From the NCBI GenBank assembly GCA_903877165.1, contig CAIRCU010000015.1:43203-107202 (forward strand): DNA of 64,000 bases, read 5' to 3'. Below the pieces are notes generated by a model that was not told where the DNA came from, did not search any database, and was given only the letters and a program-made list of their open reading frames with translations. The DNA comes from Methanobacteriota archaeon (lineage in GTDB: Archaea > Thermoplasmatota > E2 > DHVEG-1). Of the stretch, positions 28,055-36,532 are shown piece after piece (within the stretch, counting starts at the first letter, position 1; each line of letters starts with the position of its first letter). The position numbers and the translations under genes are program-made.

Positions 28055-28348
28055 TTATGTGACTCTCCCCAGATGCTCCGGACGAACGATAAGAATCTTA
28101 TGCTTGTTGCCGACGACGACGCCGACAAGGTAGGCTTCCCCCTGCATGCCCTCGACTTTCCCAGTGAAGCCTTGGAAACGGTGATGGGGCATTCCTTTAT
28201 GGATGGCTGAGTCTATGGTGACGCTGACGCTGTCGCCGATTTGGAAAGTCTGTAGCGCGCGCGTAATGGATGAGACGCCGCGTGCGCGCGGCTTTTTGCG
28301 CATGATATACCGACTTTTGTTTCGCGTTCCTTTCGATCGTATGACCAT
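28055..28348 (-). CDS. rpl21e: Ribosomal protein L21e
   Basis: Large-subunit ribosomal protein found in archaea and eukaryotes, 97 residues. The basic N-terminus (RSKGTRNKSRYIMRKKPRAR) and the SH3-like core with MPHHRFQGFTGKVEG are diagnostic. The ribosome-binding G run lies 9 bases upstream. The annotated frame of Pus10 runs on over its first 136 bases, which is probably an artefact. Confidence 0.96.
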   Translation of the reverse strand: MVIRSKGTRNKSRYIMRKKPRARGVSSITRALQTFQIGDSVSVTIDSAIHKGMPHHRFQGFTGKVEGMQGEAYLVGVVVGNKHKILIVRPEHLGRVT

Positions 28349-29526
28349 GTGGTTATTCCCCCCTTGACGTCTATGACGTCAAGTTCTCGGACCACGCATG
28401 GCGTGCCGAGCATGTCACTGAGGTTCGGCTGGGTTTTCCCGCCGTCGCCCGAGACGAGTTCTTTGATATAGGTGCCAGATTCCGTTTCAATCGTCAGATT
28501 GGCTCTGGTATCCGCTACCGATTCAACATTGCAATTGTATACCGTTCGTGCTCTAGTCTTGTTCGCTCGCCGATGGGCGACTCGTGTCGGTGTAAATTGT
28601 TGAATGGTTGCGCCCCGTAATCCCTGTATCGTCTTTATAAACCTTTCTTTCGGAATTGGCGTGCTCATTTCGAGGAGAACATGATAGACTTTCCGATAGT
28701 CCGCATGTTTCAGCCGTTCGATATCCTGTTTGTCTGCGAACCTCAGCTGTAAGGCTTCGGCCTGCTTCGCAGCTCCGTCGTTGATGACTTTGGCAAGCTG
28801 CCCAAGGTTCACATTGCGTATCTTGGGATTTTTCAGTTCTACGACGAAGGGCCGGCCGGAGCCGAGCATGCGGGCATCGATGTCTTCGCGGCCGCAACCG
28901 TGGAATGCATGATCCGTTCCTTGTGCCGCGGAGAGGAGCGGGACCGCGATGAGCTCTTCGACGCTCGTATCGTACATTTTTCCTTTGTATCCACAGAAGC
29001 GGCATCCCTTGCCTCGACAGATGCGGCAGGGCCATTTCGTCTGCGGGATTTCGCGAGAGTACTTCCGATATCGACCATACACGTACAGCGAGCTGATCTG
29101 AAGGGAGACGACGTCAAAGCTGGTATCAATCATCGCGACGATATCCGGGTGCTCGAAATCCACTATTTTGTGCAGACGCGGCTCCAGGATCTTGCCGATC
29201 CTTCGGTTCAACTCCATTTTCATCGGCTCCCCCTGGATGCCGAGGTGCTGCCAGAGGATGGCCTCCCGTGCGATGAGGTCATCATCGATCTTTGAACCGA
29301 TGAGAAACGAGCCGTACTCATATCCTACGAGAGTAGCTGCAATGAGATCGGCGAAATGCGGGACTTCTTCAAAGAGGCCGTGGCAGAGCCAACACGCCTG
29401 CGCTGAGACGGGTTTCTGGGTGAAGGCCTCCGCTGTCCCTTTGGTTAGCCTTTGGAGGCATGCCTCACAGAGGTCATAGCGTTGCAGTGTCTGCTGGAAA
29501 TCGTCCATAGATCCTGCATTGGACAT
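28213..29526 (-). CDS. pus10: tRNA pseudouridine synthase Pus10
   Basis: Makes pseudouridine 54/55 in archaeal tRNAs. N-terminal Cys pairs (CEACLQRL, CWLCHGLF) form the zinc site, a THUMP-like region follows, and the catalytic segment is DIDARMLGSGRPFVVEL with its conserved Asp. The frame encodes 437 residues, but the last 45 or so read through rpl21e in another frame. The natural end is expected soon after ELDVIDVKG. A run of six C (28358-28363, plus strand) sits exactly there; with five, a TAA would follow at once. The start ATG at 29526 has AGGAAG upstream. The C-terminal extension should not be trusted. Confidence 0.9.
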   Translation of the reverse strand: MSNAGSMDDFQQTLQRYDLCEACLQRLTKGTAEAFTQKPVSAQACWLCHGLFEEVPHFADLIAATLVGYEYGSFLIGSKIDDDLIAREAILWQHLGIQGEPMKMELNRRIGKILEPRLHKIVDFEHPDIVAMIDTSFDVVSLQISSLYVYGRYRKYSREIPQTKWPCRICRGKGCRFCGYKGKMYDTSVEELIAVPLLSAAQGTDHAFHGCGREDIDARMLGSGRPFVVELKNPKIRNVNLGQLAKVINDGAAKQAEALQLRFADKQDIERLKHADYRKVYHVLLEMSTPIPKERFIKTIQGLRGATIQQFTPTRVAHRRANKTRARTVYNCNVESVADTRANLTIETESGTYIKELVSGDGGKTQPNLSDMLGTPCVVRELDVIDVKGGITTWSYDRKERETKVGISCAKSRAHAASHPLRARYRLSKSATASASP

Positions 29527-29652
29527 GATGCTTCCTGTTAAAATGTTTCCTGCCCTTTTTCGTGCATCAGAATATTGAACAGGTCCAGGGGGGGAAATCA
29601 TTCATAAGCTTTTTAACACGGCAGAAGTTACGGGAGAGCCGAAGGGTTTCCT

Positions 29653-30957
29653 ATGGTTCAGATCGCACAATTCAAAGGCATTCAATACAACAAGGAAAAG
29701 GTTGCATCCCTCGACGCCGTCATGTCGCCACCGTACGACATCATCTCAGAGAAAATGCAGCAGGAACTGTACGAGAAAGACGCGTATAACTTCGTCCGCC
29801 TTATCCTGGGAAAAATCCTGCCCACCGACACCGACCAGAACAACCGCTACACCCGCGCCAAACAACAATTCGACGCCTGGCAAAAAGACAACATCCTCAC
29901 CTCCTCAACCACACCAGCCCTGTACCCCTACCAAGTCGACTATACCGTGAAAGGCGAAAAAAAACAGATGCACGGTTTTTTCGTGCTCCTGCGCCTCGAC
30001 CCAGACTATACGACCGTGAAAGCCCATGAGAAAACCCTATCGAAACCAAAGGCGGACCGCCTCAACCTCTTGCGCGCTTGCCATGCGAACCTGGAGCCCA
30101 TCCAACTCATGTACATGGACCATGCAGACCAGATCCGAAAAACCATGGAGAAAGGACTGGGGAAACCACAGATTCGAGTCAAAGGCTATGACGGCTTCAC
30201 CCACAGCCTCTGGAAGCTAGATGACCCAGCGGCAGTCGCCTCTATCGTAGGCGCTCTGAACGATAAAATCCTGTTCATCGCCGATGGACACCATCGCTAC
30301 CAGACCTCCATCAATTATGCGGCTGAGCAACGCGAGCAGACCAAGAACACGGATCCTCGTGCACCCTTCAACTATATCATGGTCGTCCTCTGCAACATGT
30401 TCGACCCTGGTCTTTCTATCCTGCCTACCCATCGGCTGATCACCATGCCCAACGTCGACTTCACCACACTTGGCACACGCCTCGAGCGCTACTTCTCCGT
30501 TGAGAAAAAAACACTCTCCGGCTCGGAGAAAGAGTACGCCTCCCGTGGTAAACAAGTCATGGGCATGATCGAGACTACGACCAAGCACACCTTTGGGCTC
30601 TATACGAAGGACGCCTTCTGGGTCTTGACGCTAAAGGACGAACATGCCATGGATGCCGTCGCAGCGGACCACTCGAAAACCTGGCGAACCCTGGACGTCT
30701 CCATCCTTCATAAACTCATCCTGGAAGAACTCCTGGGGATTACGGAAAAGAACATAGAGGACCACGTGAAATACACCCGAGTTGACGCAGAAGCAATCCA
30801 GCTCGTCGAGGAAGGGAAATACGACTTCTCCCTCCTGATGAATGCCACGAAGATCGACCAGCTTAAGGCGATCGCGGATGCGCACGAAGTCATGCCGCAG
30901 AAGTCCACCTATTTCCTGCCGAAGATGCTGTCCGGGCTCGTCATGTATAAGATGTAG
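29653..30957 (+). CDS. DUF1015 family protein
   Basis: 434-residue soluble protein of the DUF1015 family, common in anaerobic bacteria and archaea. Conserved segments are DAVMSPPYDIISEKMQ near the N-terminus, ADGHHRYQTSINYA in the middle and KMLSGLVMYKM at the end. The function of the family is unknown; it is sometimes placed near serine or amino acid metabolism genes. It is monocistronic here and divergent from pus10. Confidence 0.88.
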   Translation: MVQIAQFKGIQYNKEKVASLDAVMSPPYDIISEKMQQELYEKDAYNFVRLILGKILPTDTDQNNRYTRAKQQFDAWQKDNILTSSTTPALYPYQVDYTVKGEKKQMHGFFVLLRLDPDYTTVKAHEKTLSKPKADRLNLLRACHANLEPIQLMYMDHADQIRKTMEKGLGKPQIRVKGYDGFTHSLWKLDDPAAVASIVGALNDKILFIADGHHRYQTSINYAAEQREQTKNTDPRAPFNYIMVVLCNMFDPGLSILPTHRLITMPNVDFTTLGTRLERYFSVEKKTLSGSEKEYASRGKQVMGMIETTTKHTFGLYTKDAFWVLTLKDEHAMDAVAADHSKTWRTLDVSILHKLILEELLGITEKNIEDHVKYTRVDAEAIQLVEEGKYDFSLLMNATKIDQLKAIADAHEVMPQKSTYFLPKMLSGLVMYKM

Positions 30958-31123
30958 CCCTCCCCCCATTTTTTTCCCTTGAAAAGGTCGCTTTGGCGAA
31001 ATGGCGATGAATCTTTAAATACCTTGAGCGAGAAAAAGAATTATTGGTGAGGAAGGGAAACGAAGAACATCCGCCCCTTTTGCTTCTTCATATTTTCCCC
31101 CCTTCCCTCCTCCCATGTTCTCG

Positions 31124-32236
31124 TTAGTTCGCTTTTCTCTGCAATACGCTGAGGAAGAAGAGGTCTCCTTGCGGTATCGCTGTGAAAAAACCCTGTGGCG
31201 TTCTTTCGAGGAACGAAGCGCTTGGGGTGGAGACGGATATAGTGTCGAAAGGAGCTTTCGAGGTGAACGTGGAGATCACGTCGGACGTCTCCTCCGGTGT
31301 GATGGTGCAGACGACATAGAGCAGGAAGCCCTCGGGTTTGATGAATTTCGCTGCGTGGTGAAGAATCGAGAGCTGTATCTGTGGATAGTCATCCGTATCC
31401 TCTATATACTTCGCCTCGGGGTTACGCCGCGCGGCGCCAAGCCCAGTGCATGGGGCGTCAACAAGGACGACATCGCAGGAGGATTCGGCGGGGAGCGGAC
31501 CGATGGTCGCTTTCGCGTGGTACTCCTGGCACCGTCTCTGCAGCGTCTCGAGTCGGCGTTCGTCGGTCTCATAGGCAACAAGGTCTTTTGTATTCTTGCT
31601 TAGAGACGCGAGCGCTAAGGTTTTCCCGCCGTTGCCCGCGCAGAAATCAAGGATATGTTCGCCTAGTTCGGCGGCAATCTGCGCTACAAGCTGACTGTTT
31701 TCATCCTGCACGTGCGCAAGTTTCTCTAGGACAACAGGGGAATTCTTCAAGTCTGAAGACTGCGAGAGGACCGCGGTGCTCAGGTGCCCCTTTTCGATGG
31801 GGATCTGCTCATCTTGTAGTCTCGTGAGCACATGGTCACGGGTTGTGATGTTTTGGTTGACACAGATGGTTGTCGGAGGATTTGAGTTCAGGTATGCTGC
31901 CCGTTCATGTTGCTGTTCAAACAGCTTAGCGACGTATGGTGAACACGAATATCGATACTCTGGAGGAAGTACGGCTGCCTGCTCCTGTGCTCTTGACATG
32001 GCTGTGATGTAATATCTCTCGGGAGACAGAGGTATCCCTTGTTCTTCCATAAGAAAGCCGTACAATTTTTTCCAGCGGACGATCTCATGCATGAGGTCCG
32101 CGATTTGGCGTCGATCCTCCCGGGGAAGGTGCGCCGAAGGGAGGATGTCGCGTAGGCAACGTGCCATGTTTCCTTTCCGGAGGTACTTCGCGATGACTTG
32201 CAGCGCAATCCTCTCGGTGTTAGGGGATAGAGTCAT
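31124..32236 (-). CDS. RNA m5C methyltransferase, NOL1/NOP2/Sun family
   Basis: SAM-dependent cytosine-5 RNA methyltransferase (370 residues). An N-terminal NusB-like helical part is followed by the Rossmann domain: DFCAGNGGKTLALAS (motif I), VLVDAPCTGLG (motif IV Cys) and VVCTITPEET (motif VI, catalytic Cys). The two-cysteine arrangement is the hallmark of the family. The target (tRNA or rRNA) cannot be assigned from sequence. Confidence 0.92.
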   Translation of the reverse strand: MTLSPNTERIALQVIAKYLRKGNMARCLRDILPSAHLPREDRRQIADLMHEIVRWKKLYGFLMEEQGIPLSPERYYITAMSRAQEQAAVLPPEYRYSCSPYVAKLFEQQHERAAYLNSNPPTTICVNQNITTRDHVLTRLQDEQIPIEKGHLSTAVLSQSSDLKNSPVVLEKLAHVQDENSQLVAQIAAELGEHILDFCAGNGGKTLALASLSKNTKDLVAYETDERRLETLQRRCQEYHAKATIGPLPAESSCDVVLVDAPCTGLGAARRNPEAKYIEDTDDYPQIQLSILHHAAKFIKPEGFLLYVVCTITPEETSDVISTFTSKAPFDTISVSTPSASFLERTPQGFFTAIPQGDLFFLSVLQRKAN

Positions 32237-32349
32237 TACGTGACACGGAGAACTCGACTGCTATAAAATAGATTGTGCTATCCCCAATCTGATATCATAT
32301 TAAGTGAAAATAAATGATACTCTCGTGTCTTTGAGGAGAGCAGAGGAAG

Positions 32350-32763
32350 TCATTGACGGCTTCTTGTCTGGAGGAAACGGTGGGCTTTCTTGAAAACCTC
32401 TTGGTCTCCAGGGAAGGTGATTTGCTTCAGCGCCTCGTCGTAGGGGAGCCAGCGGTAGGTTTTGTGTTCGGAGGAGAGGCGGACCGTTGTGGTCTGCGAG
32501 TCTGCGAGGTAGTACTGGACTTCTTTGTACACATTATGTCCGTTTTTTTTATAGATATAGTGAATTATTTCGTGGAATCCGTCAATGAGAAGTAGGTCTG
32601 TGGTGGTGAGGCCTGTTTCTTCTGCTGCTTCTCGGTAAAAGGCGTCGATGGCGGTTTCGCCAGGCTCGATGTGACCTTTGACGAACCCCCAGTGTCCAAG
32701 GCCGTATTGGAGGATTAGGAACGTCTCGTGGTGGCGGATGACGGCGCCGCTGGAGAACTCCAT
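32350..32763 (-). CDS. Nudix hydrolase, diadenosine tetraphosphatase-like
   Basis: 137-residue hydrolase of nucleoside diphosphate-X compounds. The Nudix box begins at GHIEPGETAIDAFYREAAEE (GX5EX7REUXEE) and continues TGL. The N-terminus SSGAVIRHHETFLILQYGLGHWGFVKG resembles bis(5'-nucleosyl)-tetraphosphatases, and Tyr residues after the box fit Ap4A binding. It lies 5 bases after a winged-helix regulator and is probably co-transcribed with it. Confidence 0.88.
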   Translation of the reverse strand: MEFSSGAVIRHHETFLILQYGLGHWGFVKGHIEPGETAIDAFYREAAEETGLTTTDLLLIDGFHEIIHYIYKKNGHNVYKEVQYYLADSQTTTVRLSSEHKTYRWLPYDEALKQITFPGDQEVFKKAHRFLQTRSRQ

Positions 32764-32768
32764 GGTGT

Positions 32769-33062
32769 CTACTCGGTGAGGATCTTGCGCATGACGCAGA
32801 CCTGACGGGTGAATCGCTTGCCTTTCTCGGTGAGGCAGTAGTAAGTGGCTCGTGTGCCTTTCTCTTTGCGCTGGCGGATAAGCTCGTGTTTGAGGAGGAT
32901 GTCCAGCGCGCGCTTGGCGGTGGAGTTGTTGCTGATGTTGATGAGAGCAGGGTTGTTGTAGAGGTTCCCGTACAGCATGTCCCCGTTTTCATGGAGGACT
33001 AAAAGGATCTGCAGGATCCCCCGCTGTCCCTCGATTTCAAGGATCTGTTTTTCAACGGCCAT
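32769..33062 (-). CDS. Winged-helix transcriptional regulator
   Basis: 97-residue DNA-binding protein: a helix-turn-helix around LYNNPALINISNNSTAKRALDILLKHELI, then a wing RKEKGTRATYYCLTEKGK. It resembles PadR/HxlR-type or general archaeal wHTH proteins. The internal ATG MAVEKQILEIEG was chosen; an upstream in-frame ATG would add six residues. It probably controls itself and the Nudix gene downstream, though no operator was identified. Confidence 0.8.
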   Translation of the reverse strand: MAVEKQILEIEGQRGILQILLVLHENGDMLYGNLYNNPALINISNNSTAKRALDILLKHELIRQRKEKGTRATYYCLTEKGKRFTRQVCVMRKILTE

Positions 33063-33205
33063 GATTTCTCCTCTGTACACGATAACCCGTGACTCTTTAT
33101 AATTCTTATCGTTTAACGATAGTTAATAAGTTATAAGTCATGCATTAATAAAACCCGGAATTAAAAAGACAGATCCGACCATCAGCACATCCCGAGACGT
33201 GATAG

Positions 33206-33727
33206 TTATATGGGACTCTTGGCCTCAATGAACAGCTCAAAGCGATCCTTTTTCGCCTTGCAAATCGGGCAGACATCCGGGGGATCGTCTCGGGCGCACA
33301 GGTAGCCACAGACCCGACAGCGCCAGACCGGTTTGCCCAGACGAAACTGAGACGCCGGTTGCTGGAACTGAGGGCGGTCTTCCCGTTTCGAGGGCCGTCG
33401 CTCAGGGATAGGGTGAAGCGACGCCTCCCCGCTTTTCACCGCCTGAGACACGTACAACCCACAGTAACATGCCCCATGCGACGTAAGGTCGGCATCCCGA
33501 TAATCACAAGGGCAGATGATGTCGACATCCTCCTGCTTCATCCCCGTGGCAAGCCGGCACGGACAGGCGGGGTATCCGTATCGCTGCTGATTCACAAGCA
33601 AGCTAGCAACCAGCGCAGTCGAGAACTCCACATCAGGGTTAAGATGGTAACCGCCCGCCTCAGCCTCCTTCTTGCATCGCTGATAAGCAGCAGCAACCTG
33701 CTCTTGAGATGGGGGGATCGTGCTCAT
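33206..33727 (-). CDS. Ferredoxin:thioredoxin reductase catalytic subunit fused to a rubredoxin domain
   Basis: Redox enzyme of 173 residues. The N-terminal domain has the FTR catalytic motifs CPCR, CPCDYRDADL and GACYCGLY, which hold a [4Fe-4S] cluster and the active disulfide. After a linker, the C-terminal domain has CRVCGYLC and CPICKAKKDRFE, a rubredoxin-type iron site. The fusion would let rubredoxin iron deliver electrons to reduce a partner disulfide without the plant-type variable subunit. The start overlaps the stop of the glutaredoxin-like gene (ATGA), so that protein is the likely partner. Confidence 0.92.
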   Translation of the reverse strand: MSTIPPSQEQVAAAYQRCKKEAEAGGYHLNPDVEFSTALVASLLVNQQRYGYPACPCRLATGMKQEDVDIICPCDYRDADLTSHGACYCGLYVSQAVKSGEASLHPIPERRPSKREDRPQFQQPASQFRLGKPVWRCRVCGYLCARDDPPDVCPICKAKKDRFELFIEAKSPI

Positions 33728-33999
33728 TTGGCAAAGACCTTCCGTATTTCTTCCTCGTTAAACCCTGTGATGCATCGCTCTGATCCGATGACCAAGGTTG
33801 GGAATGTGCTCGAAGGATTATGTTTACGGACTTCGTCTTCAGCATGATCACGTGCATCCCCTTCGAGTAAATCCACATCGATGATGAGATACTTGACCCC
33901 GAGTTTATTGAGTAACTGCTTTGTCTTCCGACACCAAATACAGGTGCTTAAGGCGTATAATACAATGGGTTCTTGACCATCTTTTCCTACATCGCGAAT
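33724..33999 (-). CDS. Glutaredoxin-like redox protein with probable ATT start
   Basis: A 91-residue thioredoxin-fold protein not found by standard start-codon rules. Reading from an ATT at 33999 gives EPIVLYALSTCIWCRKTKQL with the active-site motif CIWC (Cys20, Cys23), then STFPTLVIGSERCITGF with the cis-Pro segment and GF. No in-frame ATG, GTG or TTG precedes the CxxC motif, but GGGAGGTGA stands 4 bases before the ATT. It overlaps the FTR-rubredoxin gene by 4 bases. Inference: it carries reducing equivalents from that enzyme to target proteins. Confidence 0.85.
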   Translation of the reverse strand: MRDVGKDGQEPIVLYALSTCIWCRKTKQLLNKLGVKYLIIDVDLLEGDARDHAEDEVRKHNPSSTFPTLVIGSERCITGFNEEEIRKVFAK

Positions 34000-34003
34000 G
34001 CTT

Positions 34004-34012
34004 TCACCTCCC
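34004..34012 (-). promoter_or_regulatory. Strong Shine-Dalgarno site before the ATT start
   Basis: GGGAGGTGA on the minus strand, 4 bases before the ATT at 33999. It decides the start of the glutaredoxin-like gene. Confidence 0.65.
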
Positions 34013-34140
34013 GTAGATGATGAACTGATTGAAACAACGGTTTTAGGAGTATGTGGTGTATGCGCATCGATATTTAAATATCTTGGATACGCGCCGTCGA
34101 CACTGAATTATTGTTGTTAACGCAGCAAGAGGATACGGTT

Positions 34141-34881
34141 CTATGAGGGGAATGCTGACCGGACCTTGGCTGAGGCCTGTGGGCGAACCGGCTCTCCATG
34201 CCCGCTGAGGAGAACATCAAATTCAAGCGTCTTTATCCTCTGGATTGATTGCATCGCTTTTTCGTAATCAAACGAGAACTGCTGGGAGGGCGCCTCAAGG
34301 TTTCCTTTGGGTGAGCGAAGTGTGTCGCCACAGAACAGGACCGACTGTCGTGGTGCGAGAAGCCCGATGCTGCCAGGCGTATGACCGGGCAGATGAATGA
34401 CGGTGCACCCAGCGACGACAGCGGCATCTTGCAGATGGATATCGACAGGGAACGGACGGACATGCATGACGGAGGTTGCGAGACCGAACAGGAGGTTTTT
34501 CGGGCGCGGCATGGGTTGTTTCCCCTCGATGTAGTCTACATCATCCTGGTGCGCAGCGATCTTCGCGCCGGTGAGCCGTCGCAGCTCCTCGGCATTCGCG
34601 ATATGGTCGATGTGATAATGCGTCAGAAGGATCGTAGTCACATCGCTTGGCTTCCGATGAAGGACATCAGTGACATAGTCAAGGATCTTCTTGGCATGAT
34701 GCGGAAGTCCAGTGTCAATCAAGGTCAGCTCATGGTCGACGAGAAGATAACAGTTCCCGTTGATTCTTGGAATCCAGTGGACACCTGGCAGGATTTCTAT
34801 AGTACCACCAACAACTAGCGCGAAAAACTTCGAGCGCTTAATAAAGGTGCCGAACTCCTGGGCTCCTCGGAACAATCCCAT
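34141..34881 (-). CDS. Metallo-beta-lactamase-fold hydrolase
   Basis: Zinc hydrolase of the glyoxalase II/RNase Z-like fold (up to 246 residues). The metal motif THYHIDH is the HxHxDH signature. Further ligands are in HLPGHTPG, FCGDTL and LSGHGEP. The frame begins at an ATG, but the first 27 residues are not family-like, and the divergent TATA box lies only about 12 bases before that ATG. A start near IEILPGVHW (ATA at 34800, after GGTGGT and a TTTATTAAG box) would match homologues better. Substrate unknown. Confidence 0.85.
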   Translation of the reverse strand: MGLFRGAQEFGTFIKRSKFFALVVGGTIEILPGVHWIPRINGNCYLLVDHELTLIDTGLPHHAKKILDYVTDVLHRKPSDVTTILLTHYHIDHIANAEELRRLTGAKIAAHQDDVDYIEGKQPMPRPKNLLFGLATSVMHVRPFPVDIHLQDAAVVAGCTVIHLPGHTPGSIGLLAPRQSVLFCGDTLRSPKGNLEAPSQQFSFDYEKAMQSIQRIKTLEFDVLLSGHGEPVRPQASAKVRSAFPS

Positions 34882-34892
34882 GACTGCCTACA

Positions 34893-34900
34893 TTTATATA
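34893..34900 (+). promoter_or_regulatory. TATA box of the M28 peptidase gene (divergent region)
   Basis: TTTATATA lies 25 bases before the ATG at 34925, implying a leaderless transcript. The 43-base gap is shared with the minus-strand hydrolase. Confidence 0.5.
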
Positions 34901-34924
34901 TCCATATCATGATATTTTTGATAT

Positions 34925-36235
34925 ATGCCGAGATCACTGAGCAGAAGCCTAGAATGCACTGCCTTCGTTTCCATCCTCCTGTGTGCTTCAACATTTACAG
35001 GGGCATCTATTGCCTCCATTCACTCTCCATCCAGCGCCCCATCTATTCTTATGAGTCCAGACATCGGGGCGATCATCCAACAGATCAATACAACGACCTT
35101 GACCAACTTCGTGCAGGCCATTCAAGGCTTCGGCCCCCATCCGACTGGATCTCCCACCATCAGCCAGGTCCAACAGTATCTCGTCTCACAGCTCTCCATC
35201 ACAGGCTTGACGATCCAGCAGAAACCCTGGTGGGAAAAGCTTTACCATGGCGTCAACATCGAGGCGACCCTTCCAGGGACCGGCTCCGCTGGCAACATCC
35301 TCATCCTCTGCGCGCACTACGATTCTGTTCGGATTTCGCCAGGCGCGGACGACGACGGGTCAGGGACGGCCGCGGTCCTGGCCATCGCCCAGGTACTCAG
35401 TCATTACCGGTTCAACTGCACGGTGCGATTCGTGTTCTTCTCCGGGGAGGAGCAAGGACTGCTCGGCAGCAGCGTCTACGCCTGGGAAGCCCGACGAAAC
35501 CATGAGAACATCATCGGAGTCATCGCCTTGGACGGCGTGGGACATAGTGACCAGAACAGCACGGCACATAAGATCTACAACAACGCTGACGCGAGCGCAC
35601 GCTGGATAGTACAGCATTCGCAGGCGGTCGCCGCAGCGTACCCAGATCTCATCCCCATTGCGGTCGCGTATGGCGAGAACCAACCGGACAGCGACCATCA
35701 GTCGTTCCTCACCGAAGGGTACGCGGCGGAATGCTTCCGCGAAGAGACATTAGATCCCTTCTATCACACCAGCGACGATACCATAGGCCATATGAACCTC
35801 AGCTACTTGACGAACGTGTGCCGTGACGCGGCGGGGACGGTCGCCTCGATAGCTGGAATGAATCGACATCTGTCCTCAGATGAAATCACGATACACTGTT
35901 GGGGATCGTTGCATGCGAAATCCACGATGTTCTCGATTGTTGTGGAGAACGCAGGACATCTGCAGGATTCAGCGAACCTCTCCATCACCATTGAAGTCTT
36001 GAATCGAAGGACTGGTGCGGTACTGCTGACTTCCATGAATGTCTCAATGAATTGGACGCTGACCGCCGAAGTAAGGCAGTCCTGGTCGTTTGAGGTCGCG
36101 CCCCGGAAGTTTGCGGACCAGGGAGTCGTGCTATCAGCGACGGTGATTGGACTAAAAGATGACGAAGGACTATATCAGCATCTTGAAAAAAGCGGGATCA
36201 TCATCTTCCAAAGGTTCCTGATTTTAACCAAATAA
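34925..36235 (+). CDS. Secreted M28-family zinc peptidase
   Basis: Exported aminopeptidase-type metallopeptidase (436 residues). A signal peptide (residues 1 to about 30) is followed by the M28 core: CAHYDSV (His, Asp ligands), GADDDGSG (bridging Asp), FFSGEEQGLLGS (catalytic Glu and Glu ligand), ALDGVGH and the final His in FYHTSDD. All ligands are present. The last 120 residues form an Ig/CARDB-like beta domain. Together with the C25 enzymes it would trim extracellular peptides to amino acids for uptake. Confidence 0.9.
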   Translation: MPRSLSRSLECTAFVSILLCASTFTGASIASIHSPSSAPSILMSPDIGAIIQQINTTTLTNFVQAIQGFGPHPTGSPTISQVQQYLVSQLSITGLTIQQKPWWEKLYHGVNIEATLPGTGSAGNILILCAHYDSVRISPGADDDGSGTAAVLAIAQVLSHYRFNCTVRFVFFSGEEQGLLGSSVYAWEARRNHENIIGVIALDGVGHSDQNSTAHKIYNNADASARWIVQHSQAVAAAYPDLIPIAVAYGENQPDSDHQSFLTEGYAAECFREETLDPFYHTSDDTIGHMNLSYLTNVCRDAAGTVASIAGMNRHLSSDEITIHCWGSLHAKSTMFSIVVENAGHLQDSANLSITIEVLNRRTGAVLLTSMNVSMNWTLTAEVRQSWSFEVAPRKFADQGVVLSATVIGLKDDEGLYQHLEKSGIIIFQRFLILTK

Positions 36236-36275
36236 TATAGAACAACGTAGGGGAAAAAGAGGAAACATTAACCAC

Positions 36276-36401
36276 TATTCTACTGACACCGAGGCTCCGT
36301 AGTCTTGGATAGGGAACTCACCAATATATTTTAAGGACACTATTACTGTAACCGCCCACGATACCTCAGGAAAAAGTGTACAAACAAGCATTGTTGTGTA
36401 G
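36276..36401 (+). pseudogene. Remnant of an Ig-like domain at the end of a lost surface protein
   Basis: In the 297-base gap after the M28 gene, one frame reads TVTAHDTSGKSVQTSIVV before a stop. This is a typical last strand of an Ig-like repeat. Upstream the same frame continues (YSTDTEAP, stop, SWIGNSPIYF) with a TAG in the middle. No start or ribosome site is present. It is best read as the decayed 3' end of a former surface protein gene. Confidence 0.4.
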
Positions 36402-36532
36402 AAGTTCTATTAGCCGCCTATAAAAAAATCAACGATAATTAATAAAGTAGTTGGAGTTCCTTGGCATCCGTTGAATTAATAACATTTTTATAGGAGAATA
36501 GTATTATAAAATTGTAGAAAGGGGGAAATGCT

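Noticed and set aside
31115..31603. 162-residue plus-strand frame before the DUF1015 terminator
   Set aside because: It is antisense to the m5C methyltransferase gene and has no recognisable domain.
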